Shown: positions 1 to 8,957, numbered from the stretch's first letter. The stretch: DNA of 64,000 nucleotides from Synechococcales cyanobacterium C42_A2020_086 (GCA_015272325.1 JACYLU010000021.1:62001-126000); one strand, 5' to 3'. The notes: a model not told the origin generated them from the letters alone. Numbers and translations are program-made.

Positions 1-437
1 TTCAGCCGCTTGGCTTCGGCCTTGGCCGCCTTCTTCAGCTTCTCTTCCTCTGCTTTCGCTGCTTCCTCGGCAGCCTCTTGTTCTTCCTTCAGCCGCTTGG
101 CCTCTGCTTTCGCTGCTTTTTTCTCAGCTTTCGCCTGTTCTTTCGCTGCTTTTTCGGCCGCTTTCTGTTCTTCCTTCAGTCGTTTTGCTTCGGCCTTGGC
201 GGCCTTCTTCGCTGCTTTTTCGGCTTGCTCTGCTGCCTCGTCGTCCATGGGGTCAACCGCGGGAGCTTCTACTGCCTCGGCTAATAGGGGTGATCGCAAT
301 ACTCCAATGTCGATCGCGTTTGGGGACAGCCCTACACCTTGCGGGACGGCATCGGCTGTTGTGGTAAACCCTAACAGCACGGTCAGAAACAGCATGAGCG
401 ACAGCAGCAAACTGCGGAAATTCGGTAAATTCAACAT
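1..437 (-). CDS. Exported Lys/Ala/Glu-rich repeat protein (3' end outside window)
   Basis: The gene reads leftward from the ATG at 435-437 and runs off the left edge with 145 codons visible. Residues 1-30 look like a signal peptide: a Leu-rich core ending TTTADA. Residues 31-60 are a mixed linker. From about residue 65 the chain is almost only Ala, Lys, Glu, Gln, Arg and Leu, in a 29-residue repeat; KRLKEEQ-type starts recur every 87 nt (DNA near 1, 88 and 175). This predicts a long helical coiled coil outside the cytoplasm, perhaps a periplasmic spacer or envelope-linking protein. No catalytic motif is visible. The Shine-Dalgarno is weak. I do not recognise the family, and the missing C-terminus could carry the functional domain. 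Confidence 0.7.
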   Translation of the reverse strand, partial: MLNLPNFRSLLLSLMLFLTVLLGFTTTADAVPQGVGLSPNAIDIGVLRSPLLAEAVEAPAVDPMDDEAAEQAEKAAKKAAKAEAKRLKEEQKAAEKAAKEQAKAEKKAAKAEAKRLKEEQEAAEEAAKAEEEKLKKAAKAEAKRL

Positions 438-837
438 GGGTGGCTAATTTCTCAATTTCACTAACAGAAAAACCGAACGAAATGCAAAAACAAACAATCG
501 CAACATTTTTGTTTACATTGCAACATCACTATTCATCACTATTGATATGTAGCAGTCCTAAATCATTTGTGAACAAAGGAAGCTGGGAAAGTCTTTCCCA
601 TTGGAAAAGTTCTTTCACAATCTAGATAGGATTGCGATGGAACCTGATTCATACTGAATGGCATGAGCCGTGTCTAATAGTCTAAACTCAGATAGTCTAA
701 ACTCAGACACGCCCAAGACTTCCGTCTTTCAGGATACAAAACTCAGATTTTCGGTATACAGTATACGCTGTTTCAGTCGAATTCCTGTCAAGAAGCAGTC
801 AACAAAACGGCTAAACACTCGGAAGATTGGATTTGAC
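438..837. other. Intergenic region with a 15-bp tandem duplication
   Basis: No convincing gene. The region separates two leftward genes, so it should hold the promoter of the exported repeat protein. TAGTCTAAACTCAGA occurs twice head to tail at 678-692 and 693-707. Two adjacent GTATAC palindromes separated by one A lie near 753-766. Either could be a regulator site, but nothing shows which. Confidence 0.4.
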
Positions 838-2016
838 TCAAGACTGTGACCTTGCTCTACCTGATTCAGCAATAAAGTTGGCGATGGCGTCGTCTTCCAG
901 GTTGCAGTGGTCGATGATGGCGTCGAGAATCTCGGTTTCTGCCTCCGAAATACCGTCCTTCTCCGCTACCCGGAGACATTGCGACAGCAGCGGCACCGAG
1001 AAATCGCAGTCGAGCTGTTGCAGTAAGGCTCCTAACGGCTCGGGTGACTTGAGATGCTGAGCCATCGCCTCCAGGGACTCGGGAGCAAATTGTAGCTGCT
1101 CTAGCTCCGGCAGAATATCGTCCCAGGTTTTGTCGGGATGACCCGCCAGAACCATGTGCGCCAAAATTTGGTCCATCACCGCCTGCTGGGACATCGCTAT
1201 CGTCAGATACTGTTCGCTTTCGGCCTGAATTGTCTCAAGGGTTGCATCCGACGGCTCTTCTGTCTCCGCTTCCAGCTTAGATTCGTAGAAGCGACAGGCG
1301 GCATAGCCCAAGGTGTACAGCATCGTGGCATTGGTGCCCGCCCCGATCAGCATTCCCGCTAGCGGCACATTGCGCAGAAACCCTAGCCCGGCTCTCATAG
1401 CATTGCGTCCGCCCAGCGCCAGCCCAAATACGCCCAGTACTTCGCCTTTGCGCTTCGCGTCACTCAGGTCCATGCCATAGGCAGCAGCAATTTGGTACAC
1501 CATTTCGGTTTGTAGCGCCGTTGTTGCCGCGAGATCCACCGCGAGCAGTGCCGTCGCCACCCCCGGCAGCACACTACTCGCCAAGCCAATGCCGCCCGCC
1601 AAGAGTGCCTTCCGCACCATGATCCGGTGAGAAATCTGCTTGGGGGTTTCGTTAGGATACTGCTCCTGTAGCTCCCGAACTGCCGCAACCGCTTTCACCA
1701 CATCTACCTGATCGGTAAGCGTCACCAGCCAGTCGAGTTTCAGTGCACCTGCAAAGCGCCGCACAAAAGGCACCTTGCCGAGCAACGTCATGACCTGCCC
1801 CGCCGCGTGAGTGGTGTATTCAATCGAGCGCACTGTCGTTTGAGCCGCAGCTTTACCCAACTGCCCCACGGTGTCTACTAGCGCTCCACTCGTGCGTAGC
1901 ACCGACTTTCCTGTGTAGCGAACCGACTTCAGCCAACTCTGCTGCAATCGCTGCCGCCGAGAGACGCGAGCATTCTGAGAGGGTTGAGAGGATTCCGGTT
2001 GAGACGATCGAGCCAT
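838..2016 (-). CDS. EcsC-family protein
   Basis: 392 residues. Residues about 95-270 match the EcsC family: an alternating Gly/Ala-rich hydrophobic pattern (ALLAGGIGLASSVLPG, AVDLAATTALQ, VFGLALGGRNAMRAGL) seen in EcsC-like proteins, whose biochemical role is largely unknown. The N-terminal 30 residues are Ser/Gln/Arg-rich and probably disordered. Residues about 335-385 (AEKDGISEAETEILDAI) resemble the acidic helical pattern of TerB-like domains; this second assignment is tentative. The hydrophobic stretches suggest membrane association, but no cleavable signal peptide is seen. The start is the ATG at 2014-2016, preceded by an AAGGG-type Shine-Dalgarno. It stands alone, leftward. Confidence 0.75.
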   Translation of the reverse strand: MARSSQPESSQPSQNARVSRRQRLQQSWLKSVRYTGKSVLRTSGALVDTVGQLGKAAAQTTVRSIEYTTHAAGQVMTLLGKVPFVRRFAGALKLDWLVTLTDQVDVVKAVAAVRELQEQYPNETPKQISHRIMVRKALLAGGIGLASSVLPGVATALLAVDLAATTALQTEMVYQIAAAYGMDLSDAKRKGEVLGVFGLALGGRNAMRAGLGFLRNVPLAGMLIGAGTNATMLYTLGYAACRFYESKLEAETEEPSDATLETIQAESEQYLTIAMSQQAVMDQILAHMVLAGHPDKTWDDILPELEQLQFAPESLEAMAQHLKSPEPLGALLQQLDCDFSVPLLSQCLRVAEKDGISEAETEILDAIIDHCNLEDDAIANFIAESGRARSQS

Positions 2017-2150
2017 TGCGTTTAACCCTTACCTGCATCTTAAGGAATATGATTCTATGGCTCTACTGTCGTTTAGGGTCACAGCCTTTCACATCCCTCT
2101 CAATAGGTAAGCTGAACCAGTTCAAGACGAAATTTTTAGAAATTCCTAAG

Positions 2151-2190
2151 CAGAAAACCCCACGCTCTGAACTCGGGAAGGAGTGTGGGG
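2151..2190 (-). terminator. Intrinsic terminator of the first RTX gene
   Basis: Inverted repeat CCCCACGCTC (2158-2167) / GAGTGTGGGG (2181-2190) gives a 10-bp stem with one G-U pair and a 13-nt loop. On the minus strand the stem is followed by TTTTCTG. It lies about 90 nt past the stop of the leftward RTX gene ending at 2283. Confidence 0.75.
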
Positions 2191-2282
2191 GAAAGATGAC
2201 GTTCAATCAATACAGGCAATACGGGCTAGGGGTCACTTAATGGCAGCTGCTTCTGGTTACATAAGGTGAACTATAAGGTGAA

Positions 2283-3797
2283 CTACGGCTGAAAGGTAAT
2301 GTCGCTGATTGCAAAATCCACCGCACCCTGTAGAGTCACAAAGTAGCCGCCGCTGCCGTTGTTGCCAAAGCCTCTGGCGCTGCCGTTAGCATTGAAGAAC
2401 AGCCTGCCGGTTGCTTCGCTGAAGACAATTTTCTTCGCGCTTGCCGCCGCATCGCGATCATTGGCTACCAGCGCAACGTCATTCCGAGACAACGGACCAA
2501 AGGTCGTCTCATCCAGAACGATACGGTCTACACCAGAGGTGAAATCTCGAATTACATCTCTGCCAATGGCTCCAAGATTGAACGGTGCATTCAGATCGAA
2601 GAAGAAGCCATCTGCTCCTTCACCGCCAGTCATTGTGTCTCTGCCGCGATCACCTTGCAGATTGTCGTTGCCTAGCCCGCCGCGCAAGATGTCGTTGCCG
2701 TTGCCGCCCAAGATGCGGTCGTTGCCGGCTAACCCTTCTAAGACGTTGGCGATGTCGTTGCCGATGATTTCGTTGTTCAGCTCGTTGCCGGTACCATTGA
2801 CAGCCGTGCCTTCCAGCGTCAGGTTTTCTAGGTGGCGACCCAGGGTAAAGTCAACTGTGGAGCGGACGAGATCGACTCCACCGAAGCTAGGATTTCCGGC
2901 GAGAACCTGATCTCCTTCATCCACAAGGTCGCCTGCATCGGTGACGATATAAATATCATTGCCAAAATCACCCAACATGCGGTCATTGCCAGTACCGCCG
3001 TCCAGAATGTCATTACCCAAATTGCCGATCAAGGTATCGTTGCCGTCGCCACCTTCTAGCGTGTCGATACCAGAACCGCCATCAATGCTGTCGTCGCCTG
3101 CCAAACCGCGCAGCGTGTTGTTGAAAGCGTTGCCTAGAATCACGTTGTTGAGTTCGTTTCCTGTGCCATTAAATGCAGTGCTTTGAGTCGCCACGTTAAA
3201 TAGCGTCAGGTTTTCCACATTGGCCGCCAGCGTATGATCAACACTGGAAATCACGGTATCAATACCGCCATTCACGGCTTCCTGAATGACATCACCTACA
3301 CTATCGACTCGGTAGGTATCGTTGCCGCCGCCACCGTTCATCGTGTCGTTGCCTGTGCCGCCATCCAACGTGTCATTGCCGATGCCACTAACTAGCCTAT
3401 CGTTGCCGCCCAGCCCAGAAAGACTGACTGAAGGGGCAGAGGTCAATGTAGCCGTCGGAAGCTGAATGATGTTGTCTAGCTCATTGCCGATCCCAATCGT
3501 GGCATTTTCTCTGAGAAACAGGTTTTCTACATTGGCACTCAGAGTAAAGTTAGCCGTTGAGGATACAGTGTCAATCCCATCATTGGGGTTTTCGATCACG
3601 ACATCGGCAGAATTATCGACGAGATAGAAATCATCGCCACTGCCGCCGCGCATCGTATCCACTCCGGTACCGCCATCGAGGATATCGTTGCCTGAATCGC
3701 CAAACAGCTCATCGTTGCCGCCAAAACCATTAATGAAATCGTCTGCACCTGTTCCAAACAGCCGATCGTTATTGTTAGTTCCATCAATTCGTGCCAT
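2283..3797 (-). CDS. RTX-type calcium-binding repeat protein 1
   Basis: 504 residues, almost wholly hemolysin-type GGxGxDxLx nonapeptides (for example GGNDELFGDSGNDILDGG near residue 25 and a dense block near 350-390). The repeats fold as Ca2+-binding beta rolls. Between the blocks are about four longer modules carrying a conserved V/LENL(T/F)L phrase followed by GTGNELNN. The C-terminus has the usual D.I.DF.SG.D.I.L ending of RTX proteins (about 415-430). There is no N-terminal signal peptide, as expected for type I secretion; no type I exporter is in this window. No enzyme domain is visible, so a surface or matrix role is more likely than toxin activity. AAAGGAC precedes the ATG. A paralogue lies directly upstream at 4230-5579. 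Confidence 0.88.
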   Translation of the reverse strand: MARIDGTNNNDRLFGTGADDFINGFGGNDELFGDSGNDILDGGTGVDTMRGGSGDDFYLVDNSADVVIENPNDGIDTVSSTANFTLSANVENLFLRENATIGIGNELDNIIQLPTATLTSAPSVSLSGLGGNDRLVSGIGNDTLDGGTGNDTMNGGGGNDTYRVDSVGDVIQEAVNGGIDTVISSVDHTLAANVENLTLFNVATQSTAFNGTGNELNNVILGNAFNNTLRGLAGDDSIDGGSGIDTLEGGDGNDTLIGNLGNDILDGGTGNDRMLGDFGNDIYIVTDAGDLVDEGDQVLAGNPSFGGVDLVRSTVDFTLGRHLENLTLEGTAVNGTGNELNNEIIGNDIANVLEGLAGNDRILGGNGNDILRGGLGNDNLQGDRGRDTMTGGEGADGFFFDLNAPFNLGAIGRDVIRDFTSGVDRIVLDETTFGPLSRNDVALVANDRDAAASAKKIVFSEATGRLFFNANGSARGFGNNGSGGYFVTLQGAVDFAISDITFQP

Positions 3798-3952
3798 TGT
3801 TCGTTTGTCCTTTTGTTAGATAAGTGAGAGTTTGAATGATTGAGTAAATCTGATTTTCAATCCGGGATTATGAAGCTGAGTTCTTCACTTTTGCCCATAA
3901 CTAGAATCAATGCTTTACTCAACCATGAATCCAATTTAGAGTTTAAAATCTG

Positions 3953-3986
3953 CGATGTCGGTCCAAAAAAGTTGGAAAAAGTCATT
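3953..3986 (-). promoter_or_regulatory. Upstream block of RTX gene 1, shared with RTX gene 2
   Basis: The 34-nt block aligns without gaps to 5743-5776. Both begin CGATGTCGGT on the plus strand and contain two AAA-rich decamers ending in GT. It lies 156 nt from the start codon here and 164 nt in the other gene. Read towards the gene, ACTTTTTCCA and ACTTTTTTGG form a direct repeat with 10-bp spacing, a pattern typical of OmpR/PhoB-type regulator sites. The regulator is not identified. Confidence 0.45.
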
Positions 3987-4134
3987 GGACTAAAAGATGA
4001 TTTGAGGATGATTTTAGTGAAATAAACTGGATCTACAAGAGAAAGAAATCTCCCTTTAAGATTTCCTCTAAGAGTAGAGCTTTAAAGCGACACATCTCTC
4101 TACTGGCATGTAGTTCAGGCGAGTAAAAAAATCT

Positions 4135-4176
4135 GACCTCGCAGATAGATTTCTAGCGAGATCAGAGTAAGAATCA
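4135..4176 (-). terminator. Intrinsic terminator of the second RTX gene
   Basis: TCTGACCTCGC (4142-4152) pairs with GCGAGATCAGA (4166-4176). In minus-strand RNA this is an 11-bp stem with one G-U pair. Seven U residues follow (A-run at 4135-4141). It starts about 54 nt after the RTX 2 stop codon. Confidence 0.85.
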
Positions 4177-4229
4177 AAGAGAAAAAAATGTAGTTTTCAG
4201 ACGATTTAGTCTACATGACTATAATGCAC

Positions 4230-5579
4230 CTAAACAAAAACGAACTGATTTCTGTTGTTTAGATTGAGAGTACCGCTGCCGACATCCTGCACAATCGCGA
4301 TCAGCTCATCCGGTGCAAACAGGTTCGGACGTGCTTTGAAAATACCGACATCTTGAGCAGCCGAACCGCGACTGAGAGAGCCACCCACATCGCGAATCAC
4401 ATACTGGCTGGCAGTTCCAGCAAGCTGAATGGTGTCTCCCGCTGCGAAATCGGTAATCAGAGCAAAATCGCTGACACCATCCATGCCTGTGAAGACATTG
4501 TTGCCGCCGTCAAAGTTATTGTCGCCATCATCGTAGAAAATCCGCCGCGGATCACGACCCGGCCCAGTCACGCTCTCTCGATCGCCCAGGATGAATTGGT
4601 CTGGCCCAGCTCCACCCACTAGAGTATCCTGCTCACCTCGTCCCGGCGACGGGCCGCCGCGAAGATTTACACCGATCAGCCGATCACTGCCAAGACGACC
4701 CGTTAGAAAGTCATTCCCTGCTCCACCTTCCAGGAGATCGTCCCGGTTACCGCCCACGAGAGAGTCATTGCCATCACCCCCGTCGGCATCGATCGTGGCC
4801 ACAGAGTTGAAAGCATTGATGAAATCATTACCGGTCAAACCACGAAATTGGATCAGGCGGACATCAGTTGCAGCTAACTCGCCAACCGTGAGTCCGTCAT
4901 TGCCTTCAACACCAGCCACAAAAACCGTTTCAACACTATCAAGCGTCAGCGTCACCGGACCCAAGCTGGTGCGTTTGAGGAGGACCTTACTGGTATTAAA
5001 GTCGAGACCCAGCGTGAGAATGTCGTCGCCGGGTTTAGTGCCGCCATTGGGGGCGAATGTGGTAGCGCCTGTGAACTGAACCGTATCGTTTCCTGCACCG
5101 CCAGAAATAATGTCGCTGCCATCCCCATCGATCCACAGCAGTCGATCGTCGCCTGCACCGCCGCGCATGGTGTCGTCGCCTTTGTCACCCGATACTACAT
5201 CATCACCGTCGCCGCCATCGAGCACATCGACTCCGTCACGTCCAAACAGACTATCGCGACCTGCATTGCCTGAGAAGGTGTCATTACCGCTGCTGCCAGT
5301 AATAGAATCGTTGCCCCGACTGCCAATCAAATTTTCGATGCTAATCAGGCTTTCGCTCGGCTGACCGAGAACAAAGCTGACTGAACCTGTTTGCAAATGG
5401 GCAATGATGCCGTCAGTGAAGGAATCGTAGGTAACTGTGTCGAAGCCTTCGCCACCGTCAAATTGGTCAATACCAAGGCCACCATCGAGTACATCATTAC
5501 CGCCCAGTCCGAAGAGCCGATCGTTTTCAGTGGAGCCAATTAGAACGTTATCGTTGTCGTCGCCAGTAAAAATTGCCAT
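4230..5579 (-). CDS. RTX-type calcium-binding repeat protein 2
   Basis: 449 residues. The first 165 residues carry dense RTX nonapeptides (GLGGNDVLDGGLGIDQFDGG, GDGDDVVSGDKGDDTMRGG). A middle part (about 170-260) has fewer repeats, then come more RTX blocks (about 265-330). The C-terminus ends in a DFALITDFAAGDTIQL-type segment and a domain of the kind common in cyanobacterial RTX proteins. The likely role is a secreted, Ca2+-folded surface or matrix protein exported by a type I system encoded elsewhere. There is no signal peptide. TAGGAC lies upstream of the ATG. Its leader resembles that of RTX 1 (both have AGGACAA shortly before the start), so the pair probably arose by duplication and is co-regulated. 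Confidence 0.88.
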   Translation of the reverse strand: MAIFTGDDNDNVLIGSTENDRLFGLGGNDVLDGGLGIDQFDGGEGFDTVTYDSFTDGIIAHLQTGSVSFVLGQPSESLISIENLIGSRGNDSITGSSGNDTFSGNAGRDSLFGRDGVDVLDGGDGDDVVSGDKGDDTMRGGAGDDRLLWIDGDGSDIISGGAGNDTVQFTGATTFAPNGGTKPGDDILTLGLDFNTSKVLLKRTSLGPVTLTLDSVETVFVAGVEGNDGLTVGELAATDVRLIQFRGLTGNDFINAFNSVATIDADGGDGNDSLVGGNRDDLLEGGAGNDFLTGRLGSDRLIGVNLRGGPSPGRGEQDTLVGGAGPDQFILGDRESVTGPGRDPRRIFYDDGDNNFDGGNNVFTGMDGVSDFALITDFAAGDTIQLAGTASQYVIRDVGGSLSRGSAAQDVGIFKARPNLFAPDELIAIVQDVGSGTLNLNNRNQFVFV

Positions 5580-5742
5580 GATTTGGTTGTCCTATGTTTG
5601 TCCTATTTGAAATAGATAAGTGAGTTCATAACAAGCAGCAAATTTTGTGTTTTTGCTGAAAGCTAAGCTGTAAGTTTGAGCGTTCGTTTTGCGAATCAAA
5701 CTCATTTCTTAACTCTGTATTCAATCTACAAAAAAGGTTTTC

Positions 5743-5776
5743 CGATGTCGGTATGAGAAAGTCAGAAAAAGTCGTT
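5743..5776 (-). promoter_or_regulatory. Upstream block of RTX gene 2, shared with RTX gene 1
   Basis: Counterpart of 3953-3986: CGATGTCGGT followed by two decamers (GTATGAGAAA, GTCAGAAAAA). Read towards the gene it gives ACTTTTTCTG and ACTTTCTCAT with 10-bp spacing. Conservation in otherwise diverged AT-rich DNA argues for function or recent duplication. Confidence 0.45.
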
Positions 5777-5986
5777 TGCTTGAGCAACAAATCATAGACT
5801 TTTCTGTTGACTAAAAATCGTGATTTTCTATTAATTGGAACCAGGAAAACCAAACAAGAAAAACTCCACTCTTGCAGAAGAATCTCTAACAAGAACAGAG
5901 CCGATCAAAGGAGCTTTTGATTTTTGGGGTTATTGCAAAGAAGCCTTGAGCTAGACTAATCTACAGTGTTACGAAAAATCTATTTC

Positions 5987-6178
5987 TCAATCCATCTTCT
6001 CAAGCCAAGTTGCAGCAGCCGAGAAGCCTTTGCGATAATAGAGGAAGATGCTGAGTAAAAAATGATGGCAGATCGAAAGGTGTTTATGAAGGCGATTTTG
6101 CCATCCTAACATGTAAAGCTTACTGCCTAAATAGCCTACAGAATCAAAAGATGTTTCTGTTGTCAATTGAATGTTCAT
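5987..6178 (-). CDS. Possible small protein of unknown function
   Basis: 63 codons. The main support is an unusually good Shine-Dalgarno, AAGGGAGG, 6-7 nt before the ATG. The product has a short hydrophobic/aromatic stretch near residues 38-48 (HHFLLSIFLYY), could be a single-span membrane peptide, and ends EKMD. No family is recognised. The surrounding DNA (5580-6254) is AT-rich and otherwise empty, so this could be chance; only the ribosome-binding site lifts it above background. Confidence 0.35.
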   Translation of the reverse strand: MNIQLTTETSFDSVGYLGSKLYMLGWQNRLHKHLSICHHFLLSIFLYYRKGFSAAATWLEKMD

Positions 6179-6254
6179 GAATTGCCTCCCTTAAGTTGAA
6201 ATGGTTTAAAGGCAACAATTTACAAAAGTCAAAACCATCTTTGAATTCGCCAAT

Positions 6255-6779
6255 TTATTCCTGACCTAAAAAGTAGTAGTCTGCCGAATAGCCAACTCGG
6301 ATTTCTTGATTTTGATTTGCCGCATCACAGCCTGTCACTGGCGCTTTTCCGCCTACTGTATTGACTCGCTGAATCCAATTAATCGCATTCAATTCACCAT
6401 TGCCTTCATGGGACTTCACCTGCAACAGGAGCCAGGGGATAGCGTCGGGTTGCGGAGCGTCAACGCGACTGTACAGTTGACCTACGATCTTGCTGCCGTC
6501 TTGCAGCTCCCAGCTTGGACCACCGTAGTGATGTCCGATCTCCTGACCGCGCTCGTCATACAGCACAGCTTCCGGAGCTTTCAGCGTCCACTCAAACTGA
6601 TTTGGCGCATCGGCCTTTGCCTGACAAATGTAAATTTGATCACCCTCTGCTCGCGCAGTCAAAAGCAACTGCTGATCGGCTGGAGCCTGAATTTCGCTAG
6701 GGAGAGAGTCCGTTTGCGCCAGAGTAGAGCCGCCGAGCGCAGCCAGTAATCCTGTGGTGAACAGTGCTGTATACCTCAT
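6255..6779 (-). CDS. DUF3455-type exported protein
   Basis: 174 residues from the ATG at 6777-6779, chosen because GAGGAGG lies 7 nt upstream and the next residues form a signal peptide (MRYTALFTTGLLAALGGS, cleavage after TLAQ or nearby). A longer frame upstream is Cys/Arg-rich and unlike coding sequence. The mature part (PSEIQAPADQQLLLTARAEG, IYICQA, WTLKAPEAVLYD, HYGGPSWE, GSKIVG, IPWLLLQVKS, RVNTVGGKAP) matches DUF3455, a periplasmic or secreted family of unknown function found in bacteria and fungi. Two Cys residues (YICQA, TGCDA) may form a disulphide. It stands alone between the RTX region and a divergent histidine kinase. Confidence 0.85.
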   Translation of the reverse strand: MRYTALFTTGLLAALGGSTLAQTDSLPSEIQAPADQQLLLTARAEGDQIYICQAKADAPNQFEWTLKAPEAVLYDERGQEIGHHYGGPSWELQDGSKIVGQLYSRVDAPQPDAIPWLLLQVKSHEGNGELNAINWIQRVNTVGGKAPVTGCDAANQNQEIRVGYSADYYFLGQE

Positions 6780-7058
6780 GGTGATGCCTCCTCGGGTTGC
6801 TGAAGGTTTTGCTGTATCTGAGCTGTATCTGCATCGTAGGCAATTGTGCCGCAACGGTCATCTCCAGAATGTCTTGATTGCCTCTATCCTTTGGTTCTGA
6901 CTTTTGGTTCTGACTTTCGTCATACCCTATGTAGGGAGGCATCAGCGAAAGTTGTAACCTAAGCTGCCGATCTGGAATTTTCGGTCGGCATGCAGTATTT
7001 GTTAGAGATATGCCCTACAGAGATATGCCCTATCGGATCCCCACCAAGAGCAATTGCC

Positions 7059-8273
7059 ATGACTGCCGCCCTGAGTGAAATTGGCCGCCTGCTGAAAACG
7101 CGCCCTCAACCCTTTCGGTTTCTGCTCTACACCGAGTGGGTGATGCTGACAAGCTGCGGCATGATGGCCGCCATTGAAGCCTGGCAGCGGCGCAGCGTTC
7201 CCGTTCAGCATATTTTGATTCTGCTCTCGCTGGGGCTAATGGGTTGGATAATGCCTGGCAAGACGCCCTTTCGCTATCTCTACACTGCGATTGAAATGGG
7301 CTTGATTTTCTATGGCACCACCTTGGGGTATCTGCACATTTTGCCCACGCTGTACCTGATTGTCCTGATCCGCAGCTGTTTTCTGTTCGAGCCGCCTGGT
7401 CGCTGGGTTGTCGCTGGATTGTCGCTACTACTGTTCTCAGTGCATCAAATTCAGTATTTGCGAACCATTACTCCTTTGATGTTGCCCGATGTTCAGCAGC
7501 AGCAGATCTGGATGCATCAGGTTGCGGAATTGTTGATGTTTGGCTTGGGTTTATTTTTTGTCTCGCAGCTCGTGACCACCCTGCTCGCCGAACGGCAAAC
7601 CCAGGAAGATCTGTCTCTGGCTCATCAGCAGCTCCGGCAGTATGCCCTAAAAGTAGAAGAAATGTCTGCTGTGCAGGAGCGCAACCGCATCGCTCGGGAA
7701 ATTCACGACTCGCTGGGTCATGCCCTGACAACGCTGAACGTGCAGCTCCAAACCGCCATCAAGCTCTGGCAGCACCGTCCAGCAGACGCGAAGCCGTTTC
7801 TCGACCAAGCTCAACGACTGGGGACCCTAGCGATGAAAGAAGTGCGTCAGTCTGTTCACACCTTGCGAGCCGATGCCGCTAACGAACCGCTAGAGCAGAC
7901 TCTAATCGCCCTCATACAGGATTTTGGTCAGGGCACCGGTATTGTGGTTTCCAGCCACATTGATTTACCCAATGCGGTTTCAACGCTGCATGCTAAAGCC
8001 ATCTACCGGATCGTCCAAGAAGCACTGACGAATATTTGCAAACACGCCCAAGCAACGGCGGTGGAGTTACATCTGCGGCAACATCTGGACTGCATCGAGC
8101 TGAGCATCCGCGATAATGGCATCGGCTTTACAGCATCATCCGATTCGGCCGGCTTTGGGCTACACAGTATGCAGGAGCGAGTTCTGGCTCTCAACGGCAC
8201 GTTTAATCTAGAAACCCATCCGGGCGCTGGCTGCTGCATCCGGGTGAACCTGCCGCAGGAGCACACCCCATGA
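7059..8273 (+). CDS. Sensor histidine kinase, NarL/DesK type
   Basis: About 404 residues from the ATG at 7059. A start at 6990 is possible, but its extra codons come from a 15-nt tandem duplication (7004-7018, 7019-7033). The N-terminal half has about five or six hydrophobic helices and little extracytoplasmic sequence, so the signal is probably sensed in or near the membrane. A coiled coil leads into a HisKA_3 dimerisation box (ERNRIAREIHDSLGHALTTL; phospho-His near residue 213) and a GHKL ATPase domain with DNGIGF and GFGLHSMQERV. The stop overlaps the next gene's start as ATGA, so kinase and regulator are translationally coupled. Confidence 0.93.
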   Translation: MTAALSEIGRLLKTRPQPFRFLLYTEWVMLTSCGMMAAIEAWQRRSVPVQHILILLSLGLMGWIMPGKTPFRYLYTAIEMGLIFYGTTLGYLHILPTLYLIVLIRSCFLFEPPGRWVVAGLSLLLFSVHQIQYLRTITPLMLPDVQQQQIWMHQVAELLMFGLGLFFVSQLVTTLLAERQTQEDLSLAHQQLRQYALKVEEMSAVQERNRIAREIHDSLGHALTTLNVQLQTAIKLWQHRPADAKPFLDQAQRLGTLAMKEVRQSVHTLRADAANEPLEQTLIALIQDFGQGTGIVVSSHIDLPNAVSTLHAKAIYRIVQEALTNICKHAQATAVELHLRQHLDCIELSIRDNGIGFTASSDSAGFGLHSMQERVLALNGTFNLETHPGAGCCIRVNLPQEHTP

Positions 8274-8947
8274 TTCGCCTGCTGCTGGTTGATGATCAGA
8301 GTTTGATCTGCCAAGGCTTAAAGGCGATGCTGTCGCTGGAGCCGGATTTAGAAATCGTGGGAATAGCCCACAACGGAGAGGCGGCGCTAGAACAGGTGGC
8401 GCTTTTGCAGCCGGATGTGGTGCTCATGGATGTGCGGATGCCGGTGATGGACGGCCGCGAAGCGACGCGGGCGATCACGCAGCAGTACCCGCAGGTGAAG
8501 GTGTTAGTCTTGAGCACCTTTGATGATGACCAGTACATTGCCGACGCTATGCGAGCTGGAGCCAAAGGCTACTTGCTGAAAGACATGCCTTCTGAGGAGC
8601 TAGCGCAGGCCATTCGGTTTGTGCATTCAGGCTACACCCAACTCGCTCCCGGACTAATGGAAAAACTGCTCACCGGTCTCGCTCCGGTCGCCGCTCCGCC
8701 GTCTTCTGCACCCCCTATGGCTGCCTCGGTGCCGCAATTGTCGCCCCGAGAACAGGAAGTGCTGCACCTGATCGGCAATGGCTTGACAAATCGCGATATT
8801 GCCCAGCAGCTCTTTATCTCGGAAGGCACGGTAAAAACTCATGTGACGCATCTACTGTCTCGACTCAACCTGCGCAACCGCTCGCAGCTCGCCATTTACG
8901 CCCATTCCCTCCCTATGAGTTCTCTAGATAAATTCCCCGCTTCTTAA
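8270..8947 (+). CDS. LuxR/NarL-type response regulator
   Basis: 225 residues. The N-terminal receiver has the acidic pair VDDQ near residue 8, phospho-acceptor Asp in LMDVRMPVMDG (about 57), the conserved Thr/Ser in VLVLSTFDDD and Lys in YLLKDMP. After a Pro/Ala-rich linker (about 140-160) there is a GerE-type helix-turn-helix (LSPREQEVLHLIGNGLTNRD, then GTVKTHVTHLLSRL). It is the cognate partner of the overlapping upstream kinase and should bind DNA as a dimer. The target genes are not evident; the adjacent AraC gene is one candidate. Confidence 0.95.
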   Translation: MIRLLLVDDQSLICQGLKAMLSLEPDLEIVGIAHNGEAALEQVALLQPDVVLMDVRMPVMDGREATRAITQQYPQVKVLVLSTFDDDQYIADAMRAGAKGYLLKDMPSEELAQAIRFVHSGYTQLAPGLMEKLLTGLAPVAAPPSSAPPMAASVPQLSPREQEVLHLIGNGLTNRDIAQQLFISEGTVKTHVTHLLSRLNLRNRSQLAIYAHSLPMSSLDKFPAS

Positions 8948-8957
8948 AGATTGCGGA

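Larger units (their letters stand above)
3798..4229. other. AT-rich spacer between the two RTX genes
   Basis: No convincing gene; a 61-codon frame at 3840-4025 has no Shine-Dalgarno or family resemblance. The stretch holds the terminator of RTX gene 2 (4135-4176) and the upstream block of RTX gene 1 (3953-3986), which recurs upstream of RTX gene 2. Confidence 0.6.

Noticed and set aside
2359-2910. 183-codon frame opposite RTX gene 1
   Set aside because: A mirror of the RTX repeats (Ser/Pro/Leu-rich translation), not an independent gene.
5626-5892. 88-codon minus-strand frame in the RTX 2 leader
   Set aside because: It covers the conserved upstream block, has no Shine-Dalgarno and resembles AT-rich non-coding sequence.
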